Source of the DNA: Phytophthora hibernalis
Lineage: Eukaryota; Oomycota; Peronosporomycetes; Peronosporales; Peronosporaceae
Direction of reading: 5' to 3'
Assembly: GCA_012656075.1 (NCBI GenBank)
Contig: JAAKBF010000341.1
Coordinates: forward strand, 1-64,000
DNA: 64,000 bases
Shown in pieces: positions 33,103-44,503 of this stretch. Numbering within the stretch: the stretch's first letter is position 1; each line of letters opens with the position of its first letter. Below the pieces are notes generated by a model, which ran no database searches, had not been told where the DNA came from, and saw only the letters and a program-made list of their open reading frames with translations. A program made the position numbers and the translations under genes.

Positions 33103-35458
33103 CTAGAATCCTTCGTCCTCGTTCTCATCATCAAAGCCGCCAAGTGTGAAAGCATCTGCAGAGCCTAGAGGAGGAAGTCGCGACGGAGGTGAACTAGCTG
33201 ACAAAGCTGGGGATGGGTCGAACATGGTGCGTGACGGCAGCGTCCGTTTTACCGGTGCACGATCTTCGTCGCCAAATCCTTCGCCGTCGTAGGATGAGCC
33301 AACTGACATGTGGGATCGGCTCAGGCTGCCCATATAGCTGTCAGCGCGGTACGAAGCCGGCGCGCTACCGGCCATGCTCACGTCTTCGTCTATCAGGTCT
33401 TCTTCCTCTTCACTGACATCGTCCTCCTCGTCTTCAGCATCCTCCTGCATCTGGCGAATGGTGGACTTGACAGACTCCAGCAGTTCGCAGTTTTCACTCG
33501 AGGTCGGGTCTGCGTGCTTCCAGTACAGGTACAACGGACCGATGTAGCGGAAAGAACGACGCAGGAGGTATGGGTCGAACGGGAAGAAGGTTTCAAGCGG
33601 CTGGCGTTGGCCGAGCAGCGTGGCAGCAGGTGCCGACCCTGCCGTTGGCTTCTTCGATCGCTCCATCGACTTGGCAGATTTGATACTCAACGCAGAGACT
33701 GTGCCAATAGCCTGGTCCACACGTTCGAGGCACTCCTCGAGACCAAGTCGAAGGCCTCGACCAGATTCAGAAACTCCGTGGCCACCGTTTGCTGGCAGTA
33801 CGCCAAAGGACAGTAGCCGGCACCCGATACCAGTAGTCGCTCCCAGCCGAGACTACGCAAAAATTCGTAACCAGCGCCGTCATCGTTGGTGGCAATCTCC
33901 AATCCACGGAAGCACACCAGGTAGCAGACTGTCTGCAGCGTGGAAATATAGATGCTCTCCTGGAAACTGCGTTCAACGGTCTCCTTTTCAAGCTCTCCTC
34001 CAGTAGGCGTTCTTCCCTGTCCGCAGCACTTTCGCCATTCCTAACCGCGTCTTGGTCCATTTGTTCCTGGTGTACCGCGTCGTAGATATCCATCTGATCA
34101 TGCAACCACTTTAACAAGTGATACAGAGCCTTCTGAAGATAGGCCACGGAAATGTACTTCGCTCGAGCGAGGAAGCTGGCCAGGTAGGCACCACAGCTTT
34201 GGCGCGTAGTAGGCGGTGTGTGAGGGTCTAGCGATGTAGCCAGCAGCTGCGAGATGAGCACGTCCTGGAATTGTGGGTCCATCCGGCGCACGTAGAACAG
34301 CAAGAACTGCGGGTACTTGGAGCGATGTGTGTTCAAGATGGAGTGCTCGAAAACCTTCAGCAGGTGCTTGAAGATCAATGCCGCCTGACGCACGTTTACA
34401 TCTTTTCGTCGCTGCTAGTCTCAGTGCAGGCCGTCGTCTCAGCCGATACGGGTGACGACCCAGCTGAGCTCTCAATGTGTTCAAACATGACGAGCATCAT
34501 CTGGTCCAGCTTGTCAGCCATCTCGTCCACTTGGCGCGATGCATCGTCCGGCGGTAGCATATCATCATCAAGAAGTCATCCATCGTGAAAACGTCCTCTT
34601 CACTCTCATCCAACTTAATCTCCACGTCGATAGCCACAAGCTGATCAATCACAAGTCCCAGCACGCGTTCGCGCAGTCCGCCCACGTATCCAGTCACGCG
34701 CAGCATTGCGCAGATACGCCACGCGGTAGGAGCATCCAATCGCTTGTGCGGGAAGTGCTGCACAAGATCGGGAACAGGACGTTCGTCGCAGTCGGCACGA
34801 GCGTCAACACGCGCTCCAGCGTAGCATGCGCCGCCTCAAAGCGCGCCTGGATGCGGTCGTCAGACTCGGTCCTTTATCTTCCACCACGGGCGTGGACACT
34901 GCAGCGACGCCAGCTGCGAGCCTCCGATGGCAATTGCACCCGTGTTGACGGGTTTCTGGGTCTCCCGAACCTGTACTTGGGCCCTGAGATCCGGCGGCAG
35001 CTCCTTCAGCTGCGGACGGCGTAGATTACGCACCAGCATGTGCATTGTGGGCACCACGTAGACCGTATTGGATGACACGAGGTGCACCACGAAGCTCGTG
35101 TAGTCGGCCACCTCGAGCGGGTCTCCACTAGCCAACATGTCGAACTTGAAGAGCACGTCCAGCGAGTGCGCGGTAAGCTCTGGGCTCGCACGCCATGGCC
35201 GAGATGCAGCGCGGCAACGCGCGGAAGATTTTGCGTCTCGTGGCTGGGCGTGGGCACCAGTGTGAGCTGCTGCAACAGATAGTCGTAACTCTTGGCATTA
35301 CCCTACGGAAGTAGAAATTGGTGAGACTTTAAGGGGGGTTAAGGGTGGAGAAAGAGTTTCACCTTGATGAGCAGGTCCAGCGCGTTCTCGATGAAGTGCT
35401 GCATGCTGGCCACCTCCTGCTCGGACGGAGAGGCCGCCGTCGCGCTGCTTCCAGCCAT
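33103..35458 (-). pseudogene. RRN3: RRN3 / TIF-IA, RNA polymerase I initiation factor, frameshifted
   Basis: Exon 1 is 35458-35363 (MAGSSATAASPSEQEVASM and onward). A 60-base GT-AG intron (35362-35303) follows, then a long exon to the stop at 33103. Family blocks in order are SNTVYVVPTMHMLVRNLRRP (about 35,030-35,085), LRERVLGLVIDQLVAIDVEI (about 34,620-34,680), SCGAYLASFLARAKYISVAY (about 34,140-34,200) and FFPFDPYLLRRSFRYIGPLY (about 33,535-33,590). The last is the signature C-terminal motif of RRN3. An acidic stretch and a Ser/Pro-rich tail end the protein. RRN3 bridges Pol I to the rDNA promoter factors in the nucleolus and is the growth-controlled step of rRNA synthesis. Frames change at least five times (near 35,220, 34,870, 34,750, 34,480 and 33,950). 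Because RRN3 is essential in known eukaryotes, either sequence errors or a second intact copy must be assumed. Confidence 0.8.
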
Positions 35459-35540
35459 TTCTAAGTCGGGTGGTCGAGAAACGACTGGCCCGGACAGAAA
35501 CGTTACCAGTTAGAAATTCAACTTTCGAGACAGAATATAG

Positions 35541-36240
35541 TCAAGTGCCGTCTTCGGTATCCGGATACGGCTTGAAAGGCATGTTGTGTAGCATATTACT
35601 GAAGTAGGATTTGATTAGGGAATCTGCTGCTGGTTTAGCGAGCCGGGGCGTCGAACCATACGCCCATGGGGTGTTCGGAGCTGCCTCTGGGCGGCAGAAC
35701 ATTGGGCGGACCCACGCTGTCGAGGATGCAGCGCATGGTGTGGGCGTCCAGTCCGAACTTGTCGGCCAGCACCTCGGGCGTCCAGCTCTGGGGCTGCTCG
35801 TAGTGGAGCCGGGCAGTGTGCGCAGATCCCTTGTCGTGAGTCGGCCACGCACTTGCTGCTCGTCGGCGCCGCCCACGCCCGTGGAGGACGCGGCGCTCGT
35901 CTTGTCCGTAGGCAGCCGGGTTGGCTGCGAGGACCTGGGGCGGTGGCTGCTGGCGGTGGCCTCGAAAGCGCGCGTGCTCTCCTCAAGGAACTTGACGCGG
36001 TCAAATTCCTCGATCTTCTGTACGTCCTGTAACAACTGCTGCTGCATCTCCGCAGGCACCTCGGAGCCATGCGCGTCCACAGGCGTCGAAGAGGTTTCTA
36101 CCGCCAAACCTGACGGCTGAGACGGCAGATTCGACGCTGTGCCACCGCGGGACAGCGCCACCAGCTGCTCAGGGAATACGTTAGTGCGGATCACGCGGGA
36201 CAGCGCCACGGCGGACAATCTTGCTGGCGGCCGCTCCCAT
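35541..36240 (-). CDS. Uncharacterised protein with a C-terminal helix-turn-helix-like segment
   Basis: The ATG at 36240 begins MGAAASKIVRR but leaves frame after 19 codons. The main frame then runs RVIRTNVFPEQLVALSRGG, AEMQQQLLQDVQKIEEFDRV and further to about 35,830. A second break leads to LRLYYEQPQSWTPEVLADK and DAHTMRCILDSVGPPNVLPP, before the frame that ends at 35541. The C-terminal segment looks like a small helix-turn-helix, loosely like neugrin/RRG9-type mitochondrial proteins, a weak comparison. Gene lies 83 bases upstream of RRN3 on the same strand. Extents of the breaks are approximate. Confidence 0.45.
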
Positions 36241-36699
36241 TGACACAGTTTTGCAAATGTCAAATGAGCGGGTGGAAATGGATCGTACTTAGACGAAATT
36301 CCGGTGGTCAGGAGGTTTGTACTGTAACTTATTTTAAACTATAATACATGTACAAAGTCGCACTTCGAAGAAAAAATAACGGGAAGTGTACGTTTTTATT
36401 CGGTATTCAATAAATGTCATGTTTAAGACCGCAAAAAACATACAGTGTCGGCAATATACGAACGACATTTTCCTGGTATTAATAGTGCTTCGTAGAAGCT
36501 CAGCAGCCCAACCGGATTAATTCGAGGGGTTTCGGTTTGCACCCCACCTAAAAATCATCCTTATTTATTTTAAGCATGCGAATTGTAAGACTTATAAGCC
36601 GGTTCACTTGATCTATGTTGTCCGGATTGGTAGCACCACCCGAGAACGGAGGCGAATACTTTGTTTTCGTTTTCAGTGATGTACATTGATGTCGCTTAG
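36241..36699. other. Intergenic, 5' flank of the minus-strand gene
   Basis: AT-rich sequence with no gene seen; leads into the dispersed repeat. Confidence 0.35.
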
Positions 36700-38032
36700 T
36701 CTACAAGTTCTCTGGATATCTTTTATATCCAGAGTCTACCGAGGATTGCAACGAAGTCTGAATCCTTGCATTTCTGATACCTTTCGTAACAGTTAATACG
36801 ATTTGGAAACTTCAGCTTTAAACCCTGATATGTTTGATAGCCGGATCGATTATTATTTGTTGTGGCGGTTGACCCATCCGCAGAAGATTAGGACAAAACA
36901 CCTCTATGATATGATATCACTTATAATCGTATTTTATTAATACCTGCAGTTGATGATTTATCCAGACTGTTCGAGCAACATTTTGGATATTTTTTTCTTC
37001 GAGTAACACTACAGTAATCTGCGTGAAAACTCAACCTGATATATGGGTTGACAGGGTGTATAAGGAGTGCGTAAAGAGCAAAGACGAGCAACCTAATATT
37101 TAGTACCTCACCCATCTCCTCCTCGTCTGGCATTATTTAACATTTTGCAGGATATAAGCTGTACACCGTTGCTTTTTCACGCAGATTACTGTACAGAGTT
37201 TCCCGGCAAAGGAGAACCGTAATCATTATTTACCTTGCAAAATTAGTACATTTGTACCAAGCCTCGCTACGCGATACAAATCCGTTTGCAAATCTTTTAT
37301 AACCTGGAAGAATTTATTGAATCACCTTTCTCCCTTTGCCGGGGAACTCTGTACTATAATACCGAGCACACTACAGTGGTTGTAGATAGTCCCATTCGTT
37401 TGGAATATATTGAAGCGCGTGCCCAGTAAATATTTTGTTTTTGGTTGTTGCCCGGCATTCGCGGTGTAGGTACCGGTATAGTAAGAATATGCCTGCGTCG
37501 TTGAATTGACGACTTATCCTTTCACTTTCATGCAAGACTAGTCACGGAAACTTATTCGTAACATTTCCTGCAGCTAGTCCTGTAGCTATCTTGGCCAACA
37601 AAATTTAGGGAAATTTCTACGCCCGGTGGCCTATGGATACACACAGTGAAAAGCTACACGCATTGGGTGGGTTTCGTTTGAGTTTGTAGTGCCAGGCATG
37701 CTTGTCATAGTTACAAGTAGCAATCGTTTAATTAGAAGCGAAGTGATGCTAGATCGACGAATTTAGGATTCCTTCAATTTCTTCAACCAACATCTTGCAA
37801 ATACTTTGAAGTACAGCTTATTTTTCGCCTTCATTTTGCCAATCAGTATCTCCTAATCAATACAATCCAAAAATGGCGTACATGAATCGAAGTGAATTTG
37901 CACGACGAATTCCATTTTTCTATAAGCACTCACTCTGAAACTGAATTTGTTGAGCTCAAAGTTAAATCCAGAGCTATTCCGTGCGAAGTCGCGGCTTTAT
38001 TAGACTCTAAGCTATTATAATACCGACGGCCT
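36700..38032 (+). repeat. Dispersed non-coding repeat, copy B; left flank of the palindrome
   Basis: Same family as 20,119-21,450, with blocks in the same order. From 37,051 onward it is also the inverted partner of 63,030-64,000. Relative to copy A it has an extra segment (about 37,015-37,355) that includes a MITE. A short minus-strand open frame at 36,921-37,133 lies inside it and is not supported as a gene. The repeat ends at TATTATAATACCGAC (38,015-38,026), a few bases before the array starts. Confidence 0.65.
37194..37351. mobile_element. MITE, 158 bp, TA target duplication (left flank copy)
   Basis: Inverted ends CAGAGTTTCCCGGCAAAGGA and, from the other end, CAGAGTTCCCCGGCAAAGGG lie at 37194-37219 and 37326-37351, bordered by TA on both sides. 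No coding capacity. It sits in a segment that is absent from copy A of the dispersed repeat. Confidence 0.7.
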
Positions 38033-38421
38033 AGTGCGTGCTCAGGGCAAAACAAATCGGGCCGAGGCGGGGCTCGATCCGGCCCGGATGGACGGAACTT
38101 TTGGGGGTATGATCTGCCTTTGTTGGTGCGTTTGGCGGGTCGAGGGTCTGCGTTGTGTAGCTGGCGAGTAGAAGAGGGGCGATGAGTGTCCAGGAGGGTT
38201 GAAAGTTGCCGTGGAGAAGCAGTGGAAGCAGTGGCGGTGCTCGGCTGGATTTGGCGTGCGTACGGCCTTGCGTGTGCTTGTTGAGTGATGGCTGGGGTGC
38301 GTGTGTGGCGCGGGAGGGTGTCGGGTGGTGTGTAGGCGTGTAGGCGTGGTGTGTTACGTTGTTGGTTTGTGAGTGCGCAGTGTGCGATTTTGTGTCGTAT
38401 GGGTTGTTTTGTCGTTAACCC

Positions 38422-38503
38422 GTCAGTTTGCCCGAGTGGTCTAAGGGGTTACGTTCAGGTCGTAATGTTTTCGAACGCGTGTGTTCAAATCCCACAGCTG
38501 ACA
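38422..38503 (+). tRNA. tRNA-Leu(CAG), unit L1, T-stem mismatch
   Basis: 82 bases including discriminator A. Acceptor stem GTCAGTT pairs with AGCTGAC; D arm CCC-GAGTGGTCTAA-GGG; anticodon arm TTACG-TTCAGGT-CGTAA with anticodon CAG; long variable arm with stem GTT/AAC closed by a TTCG loop, as in class II leucine tRNAs. The T arm is GTGTG-TTCAAAT-CCCAC, in which T at 38482 faces C at 38492. The canonical G is found in only three copies, and the site is also the first base of the Pol III B box. TTTT at 38508-38511 can end Pol III transcription. No CCA is encoded, as usual in eukaryotes. Confidence 0.85.
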
Positions 38504-39170
38504 TATCCTTTTGCTGCACGCCGCAAGCGAGCATCACAGCATCTAGCACACGCGTTCGTGCATCGTTTAACCTCGGAGGCTGCTCCTCGGACTGCCCGCT
38601 ACCGCCTTGCACAATAGAGGCGGTCAAACAGTCGACTTCAACGCTAGCACGCGCGGCACAGACACAGTAGCGCCACCGCCGGGTCCCCAGCTTGGTCAGT
38701 GGACAAACAGCTAGGATTGATAGCTGTCCAAGTGGCTGGGCCTCTGAGCGTATCGGCACACAAGCAAGCGGCGCGTGGGCGAGTGCGTGGTGCTCAGGGA
38801 TAAACAAATCGGGCCGAGGCGGGGCTCGATCCGGCGGATGGACGGAACTTTTGGGGTATGATCTGCCTTTGTTGGTGCGTTTGGCGGGTCGAGGGTCTGC
38901 GTTGTGTAGCTGGCGAGTAGAAGAGGGGCGATGAGTGTCCAGGAGGGTTGAAAGTTGCCGTGGAGAAGCAGTGGAAGCAGTGGCGGTGCTCGGCTGGATT
39001 TGGCGTGCGTACGGCCTTGCGTGTGCTTGTTGAGTGATGGCTGGGGTGCGTGTGTGGCGCGGGAGGGTGTCGGGTGGTGTGTAGGCGTGTAGGCGTGGTG
39101 TGTTACGTTGTTGGTTTGTGAGTGCGCAGTGTGCGATTTTGTGTCGTATGGGTTGTTTTGTCGTTAACCC

Positions 39171-39250
39171 GTCAGTTTGCCCGAGTGGTCTAAGGGGTTA
39201 CGTTCAGGTCGTAATGTTTTCGAACGCGTGTGTTCAAATCCCAGCTGACA
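39171..39250 (+). pseudogene. tRNA-Leu(CAG), unit L2, 2-base deletion
   Basis: Loses CA at the 3' side of the T stem (CCCAGCTGAC), which disrupts the T-stem base next to the acceptor stem. Also carries the T-stem T. Confidence 0.65.
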
Positions 39251-39917
39251 TATCCTTTTGCTGCACGCCGCAAGCGAGCATCACAGCATCTAGCACACGC
39301 GTTCGTGCATCGTTTAACCTCGGAGGCTGCTCCTCGGACTGCCCGCTACCGCCTTGCACAATAGAGGCGGAGGCGGTCAAACTTCAACGCTAGCACGCGC
39401 GGCACAGACACAGTAGCGCCACCGCCGGGTCCCCAGCTTGGTCAGTGGACAAACAGCTAGGATTGATAGCTGTCCAAGTGGCTGGGCCTCTGAGCGTATC
39501 GGCACACAAGCAAGCGGCGCGTGGGCGAGTGCGTGGTGCTCAGGCATAAACAAATCGGGCCGAGGCGGGGCTCGATCCGGCCCGGATGGACGGAACTTTT
39601 GGGGTATGATCTGCCTTTGTTGGTGCGTTTGGCGGGTCGAGGGTCTGCGTTGTGTAGCTGGCGAGTAGAAGAGGGCGATGAGTGTCCAGGAGGGTTGAAA
39701 GTTGCCGTGGAGAAGCAGTGGAAGCAGTGGCGGTGCTCGGCTGGATTTGGCGTGCGTACGGCCTTGCGTGTGCTTGTTGAGTGATGGCTGGGGTGCGTGT
39801 GTGGCGCGGGAGGGTGTCGGGTGGTGTGTAGGCGTGTAGGCGTGGTGTGTTACGTTGTTGGTTTGTGAGTGCGCAGTGTGCGATTTTGTGTCGTATGGGT
39901 TGTTTTGTCGTTAACCC

Positions 39918-39999
39918 GTCAGTTTGCCCGAGTGGTCTAAGGGGTTACGTTCAGGTCGTAATGTTTTCGAACGCGTGTGTTCAAATCCCACAGCTGACA
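39918..39999 (+). tRNA. tRNA-Leu(CAG), unit L3, T-stem mismatch
   Basis: Full 82 bases, same sequence as L1. Confidence 0.8.
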
Positions 40000-40668
40000 T
40001 ATCCTTTTGCTGCACGCCGCAAGCGAGCATCACAGCATCTAGCACACGCGTTCGTGCATCGTTTAACCTCGGAGGCTGCTCCTCGGACTGCCCGCTACCG
40101 CCTTGCACAATAGAGGCGGTCAAACAGTCGACTTCAACGCTAGCACGCGCGGCACAGACACAGTAGCGCCACCGCCGGGTCCCCAACTTGGTCAGTGGAC
40201 AAACAGCTAGGATTGATAGCTGTCCAAGTGGCTGGGCCTCTGAGCGTATCGGCACACAAGCAAGCGGCGCGTGGGCGAGTGCGTGGTGCTCAGGGATAAA
40301 CAAATCGGGCCGAGGCGGGGCTCGATCCGGCCCGGATGGACGGAACTTTTGGGGTATGATCTGCCTTTGTTGGTGCGTTTGGCGGGTCGAGGGTCTGCGT
40401 TGTGTAGCTGGCGAGTAGAAGAGGGGCGATGAGTGTCCAGGAGGGTTGAAAGTTGCCGTGGAGAAGCAGTGGAAGCAGTGGCGGTGCTCGGCTGGATTTG
40501 GCGTGCGTACGGCCTTGCGTGTGCTTGTTGAGTGATGGCTGGGGTGCGTGTGTGGCGCGGGAGGGTGTCGGGTGGTGTGTAGGCGTGTAGGCGTGGTGTG
40601 TTACGTTGTTGGTTTGTGAGTGCGCAGTGTGCGATTTTGTGTCGTATGGGTTGTTTTGTCGTTAACCC

Positions 40669-40749
40669 GTCAGTTTGCCCGAGTGGTCTAGGGGTTACGT
40701 TCAGGTCGTAATGTTTTCGAACGCGTGTGTTCAAATCCCACAGCTGACA
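40669..40749 (+). pseudogene. tRNA-Leu(CAG), unit L4, 1-base deletion
   Basis: One A is missing in the D loop (GGTCTAGGGG), giving 81 bases; T-stem mismatch as in L1. A shortened D loop could still fold. Confidence 0.6.
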
Positions 40750-41419
40750 TATCCTTTTGCTGCACGCCGCAAGCGAGCATCACAGCATCTAGCACACGCG
40801 TTCGTGCATCGTTTAACCTCGGAGGCTGCTCCTCGGACTGCCCGCTACCGCCTTGCACAATAGAGGCGGTCAAACAGTCGACTTCAACGCTAGCACGCGC
40901 GGCACAGACACAGTAGCGCCACCGCCGGGTCCCCAGCTTGGTCAGTGGACAAACAGCTAGGATTGATAGCTGTCCAAGTGGCTGGGCCTCTGAGCGTATC
41001 GGCACACAAGCAAGCGGCGCGTGGGCGAGTGCGTGGTGCTCAGGGCATAAACAAATCGGGCCGAGGCGGGGCTCGATCCGGCCCGGATGGACGGAACTTT
41101 TGGGGTATGATCTGCCTTTGTTGGTGCGTTTGGCGGGTCGAGGGTCTGCGTTGTGTAGCTGGCGAGTAGAAGAGGGGCGATGAGTGTCCAGGAGGGTTGA
41201 AAGTTGCCGTGGAGAAGCAGTGGAAGCAGTGGCGGTGCTCGGCTGGATTTGGCGTGCGTACGGCCTTGCGTGTGCTTGTTGAGTGATGGCTGGGGTGCGT
41301 GTGTGGCGCGGGAGGGTGTCGGGTGGTGTGTAGGCGTGTAGGCGTGGTGTGTTACGTTGTTGGTTTGTGAGTGCGCAGTGTGCGATTTTGTGTCGTATGG
41401 GTTGTTTTGTCGTTAACCC

Positions 41420-41501
41420 GTCAGTTTGCCCGAGTGGTCTAAGGGGTTACGTTCAGGTCGTAATGTTTTCGAACGCGTGTGTTCAAATCCCACAGCTGAC
41501 A
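41420..41501 (+). tRNA. tRNA-Leu(CAG), unit L5, T-stem mismatch
   Basis: Full 82 bases, same sequence as L1. Confidence 0.8.
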
Positions 41502-42170
41502 TATCCTTTTGCTGCACGCCGCAAGCGAGCATCACAGCATCTAGCACACGCGTTCGTGCATCGTTTAACCTCGGAGGCTGCTCCTCGGACTGCCCGCTAC
41601 CGCCTTGCACAATAGAGGCGGTCAAACAGTCGACTTCAACGCTAGCACGCGCGGCACAGACACAGTAGCGCCACCGCCGGGTCCCCAACTTGGTCAGTGG
41701 ACAAACAGCTAGGATTGATAGCTGTCCAAGTGGCTGGGCCTCTGAGCGTATCGGCACACAAGCAAGCGGCGCGTGGGCGAGTGCGTGGTGCTCAGGGATA
41801 AACAAATCGGGCCGAGGCGGGGCTCGATCCGGCCCGGATGGACGGAACTTTTGGGGTATGATCTGCCTTTGTTGGTGCGTTTGGCGGGTCGAGGGTCTGC
41901 GTTGTGTAGCTGGCGAGTAGAAGAGGGGCGATGAGTGTCCAGGAGGGTTGAAAGTTGCCGTGGAGAAGCAGTGGAAGCAGTGGCGGTGCTCGGCTGGATT
42001 TGGCGTGCGTACGGCCTTGCGTGTGCTTGTTGAGTGATGGCTGGGGTGCGTGTGTGGCGCGGGAGGGTGTCGGGTGGTGTGTAGGCGTGTAGGCGTGGTG
42101 TGTTACGTTGTTGGTTTGTGAGTGCGCAGTGTGCGATTTTGTGTCGTATGGGTTGTTTTGTCGTTAACCC

Positions 42171-42252
42171 GTCAGTTTGCCCGAGTGGTCTAAGGGGTTA
42201 CGTTCAGGTCGTAATGTTTTCGAACGCGTGTGTTCAAATCCCACAGCTGACA
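42171..42252 (+). tRNA. tRNA-Leu(CAG), unit L6, T-stem mismatch
   Basis: Full 82 bases, same sequence as L1. Confidence 0.8.
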
Positions 42253-42920
42253 TATCCTTTTGCTGCACGCCGCAAGCGAGCATCACAGCATCTAGCACAC
42301 GCGTTCGTGCATCGTTTAACCTCGGAGGCTGCTCCTCGGACTGCCCGCTACCGCCTTGCACAATAGAGGCGGTCAAACAGTCGACTTCAACGCTAGCACG
42401 CGCGGCACAGACACAGTAGCGCCACCGCCGGGTCCCCAACTTGGTCAGTGGACAAACAGCTAGGATTGATAGCTGTCCAAGTGGCTGGGCCTCTGAGCGT
42501 ATCGGCACACAAGCAAGCGGCGCGTGGGCGAGTGCGTGGTGCTCAGGGATAAACAAATCGGGCCGAGGCGGGGCTCGATCCGGCCCGGATGGACGGAACT
42601 TTTGGGGGTATGATCTGCCTTTGTTGGTGCGTTTGGCGGGTCGAGGGTCTGCGTTGTGTAGCTGGCGAGTAGAAGAGGGGCGATGAGTGTCCAGGAGTTG
42701 AAAGTTGCCGTGGAGAAGCAGTGGAAGCAGTGGCGGTGCTCGGCTGGATTTGGCGTGCGTACGGCCTTGCGTGTGCTTGTTGAGTGATGGCTGGGGTGCG
42801 TGTGTGGCGCGGGAGGGTGTCGGGTGGTGTGTAGGCGTGTAGGCGTGGTGTGTTACGTTGTTGGTTTGTGAGTGCGCAGTGTGCGATTTTGTGTCGTATG
42901 GGTTGTTTTGTCGTTAACCC

Positions 42921-43002
42921 GTCAGTTTGCCCGAGTGGTCTAAGGGGTTACGTTCAGGTCGTAATGTTTTCGAACGCGTGGGTTCAAATCCCACAGCTGA
43001 CA
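42921..43002 (+). tRNA. tRNA-Leu(CAG), unit L7, canonical T arm
   Basis: Full 82 bases with T arm GTGGG-TTCAAAT-CCCAC, all five pairs formed and B box GGTTCAAATCC. One of three copies without any defect; its mirror unit R7 has the mismatch. Confidence 0.93.
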
Positions 43003-43671
43003 TATCCTTTTGCTGCACGCCGCAAGCGAGCATCACAGCATCTAGCACACGCGTTCGTGCATCGTTTAACCTCGGAGGCTGCTCCTCGGACTGCCCGCTA
43101 CCGCCTTGCACAATAGAGGCGGTCAAACAGTCGACTTCAACGCTAGCACGCGCGGCACAGACACAGTAGCGCCACCGCCGGGTCCCAACTTGGTCAGTGG
43201 ACAAACAGCTAGGATTGATAGCTGTCCAAGTGGCTGGGCCTCTGAGCGTATCGGCACACAAGCAAGCGGCGCGTGGGCGAGTGCGTGGTGCTCAGGGCAT
43301 AAACAAATCGGGCCGAGGCGGGGCTCGATCCGGCCCGGATGGACGGAACTTTTGGGGTATGATCTGCCTTTGTTGGTGCGTTTGGCGGGTCGAGGGTCTG
43401 CGTTGTGTAGCTGGCGAGTAGAAGAGGGGCGATGAGTGTCCAGGAGGGTTGAAAGTTGCCGTGGAGAAGCAGTGGAAGCAGTGGCGGTGCTCGGCTGGAT
43501 TTGGCGTGCGTACGGCCTTGCGTGTGCTTGTTGAGTGATGGCTGGGGTGCGTGTGTGGCGCGGGAGGGTGTCGGGTGGTGTGTAGGCGTGTAGGCGTGGT
43601 GTGTTACGTTGTTGGTTTGTGAGTGCGCAGTGTGCGATTTTGTGTCGTATGGGTTGTTTTGTCGTTAACCC

Positions 43672-43753
43672 GTCAGTTTGCCCGAGTGGTCTAAGGGGTT
43701 ACGTTCAGGTCGTAATGTTTTCGAACGCGTGTGTTCAAATCCCACAGCTGACA
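43672..43753 (+). tRNA. tRNA-Leu(CAG), unit L8, T-stem mismatch
   Basis: Full 82 bases, same sequence as L1. Confidence 0.8.
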
Positions 43754-44421
43754 TATCCTTTTGCTGCACGCCGCAAGCGAGCATCACAGCATCTAGCACA
43801 CGCGTTCGTGCATCGTTTAACCTCGGAGGCTGCTCCTCGGACTGCCCGCTACCGCCTTGCACAATAGAGGCGGTCAAACAGTCGACTTCAACGCTAGCAC
43901 GCGCGGCACAGACACAGTAGCGCCACCGCCGGGTCCCCAGCTTGGTCAGTGGACAAACAGCTAGGATTGATAGCTGTCCAAGTGGCTGGGCCTCTGAGCG
44001 TATCGGCACACAAGCAAGCGGCGCGTGGGCGAGTGCGTGGTGCTCAGGGATAAACAAATCGGGCCGAGGCGGGGCTCGATCCGGCCCGGATGGACGGAAC
44101 TTTTGGGGTATGATCTGCCTTTGTTGGTGCGTTTGGCGGGTCGAGGGTCTGCGTTGTGTAGCTGGCGAGTAGAAGAGGGCGATGAGTGTCCAGGAGGGTT
44201 GAAAGTTGCCGTGGAGAAGCAGTGGAAGCAGTGGCGGTGCTCGGCTGGATTTGGCGTGCGTACGGCCTTGCGTGTGCTTGTTGAGTGATGGCTGGGGTGC
44301 GTGTGTGGCGCGGGAGGGTGTCGGGTGGTGTGTAGGCGTGTAGGCGTGGTGTGTTACGTTGTTGGTTTGTGAGTGCGCAGTGTGCGATTTTGTGTCGTAT
44401 GGGTTGTTTTGTCGTTAACCC

Positions 44422-44503
44422 GTCAGTTTGCCCGAGTGGTCTAAGGGGTTACGTTCAGGTCGTAATGTTTTCGAACGCGTGGGTTCAAATCCCACAGCTG
44501 ACA
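44422..44503 (+). tRNA. tRNA-Leu(CAG), unit L9, canonical T arm
   Basis: Same defect-free sequence as L7. Its mirror unit R9 is canonical too. Confidence 0.93.

Noticed and set aside
38095..38125. Second tRNA-like B box (GGGGCTCGATCCGGC) in each unit
   Set aside because: No matching A box, anticodon arm or acceptor stem can be folded around it, so it is not called as a gene.
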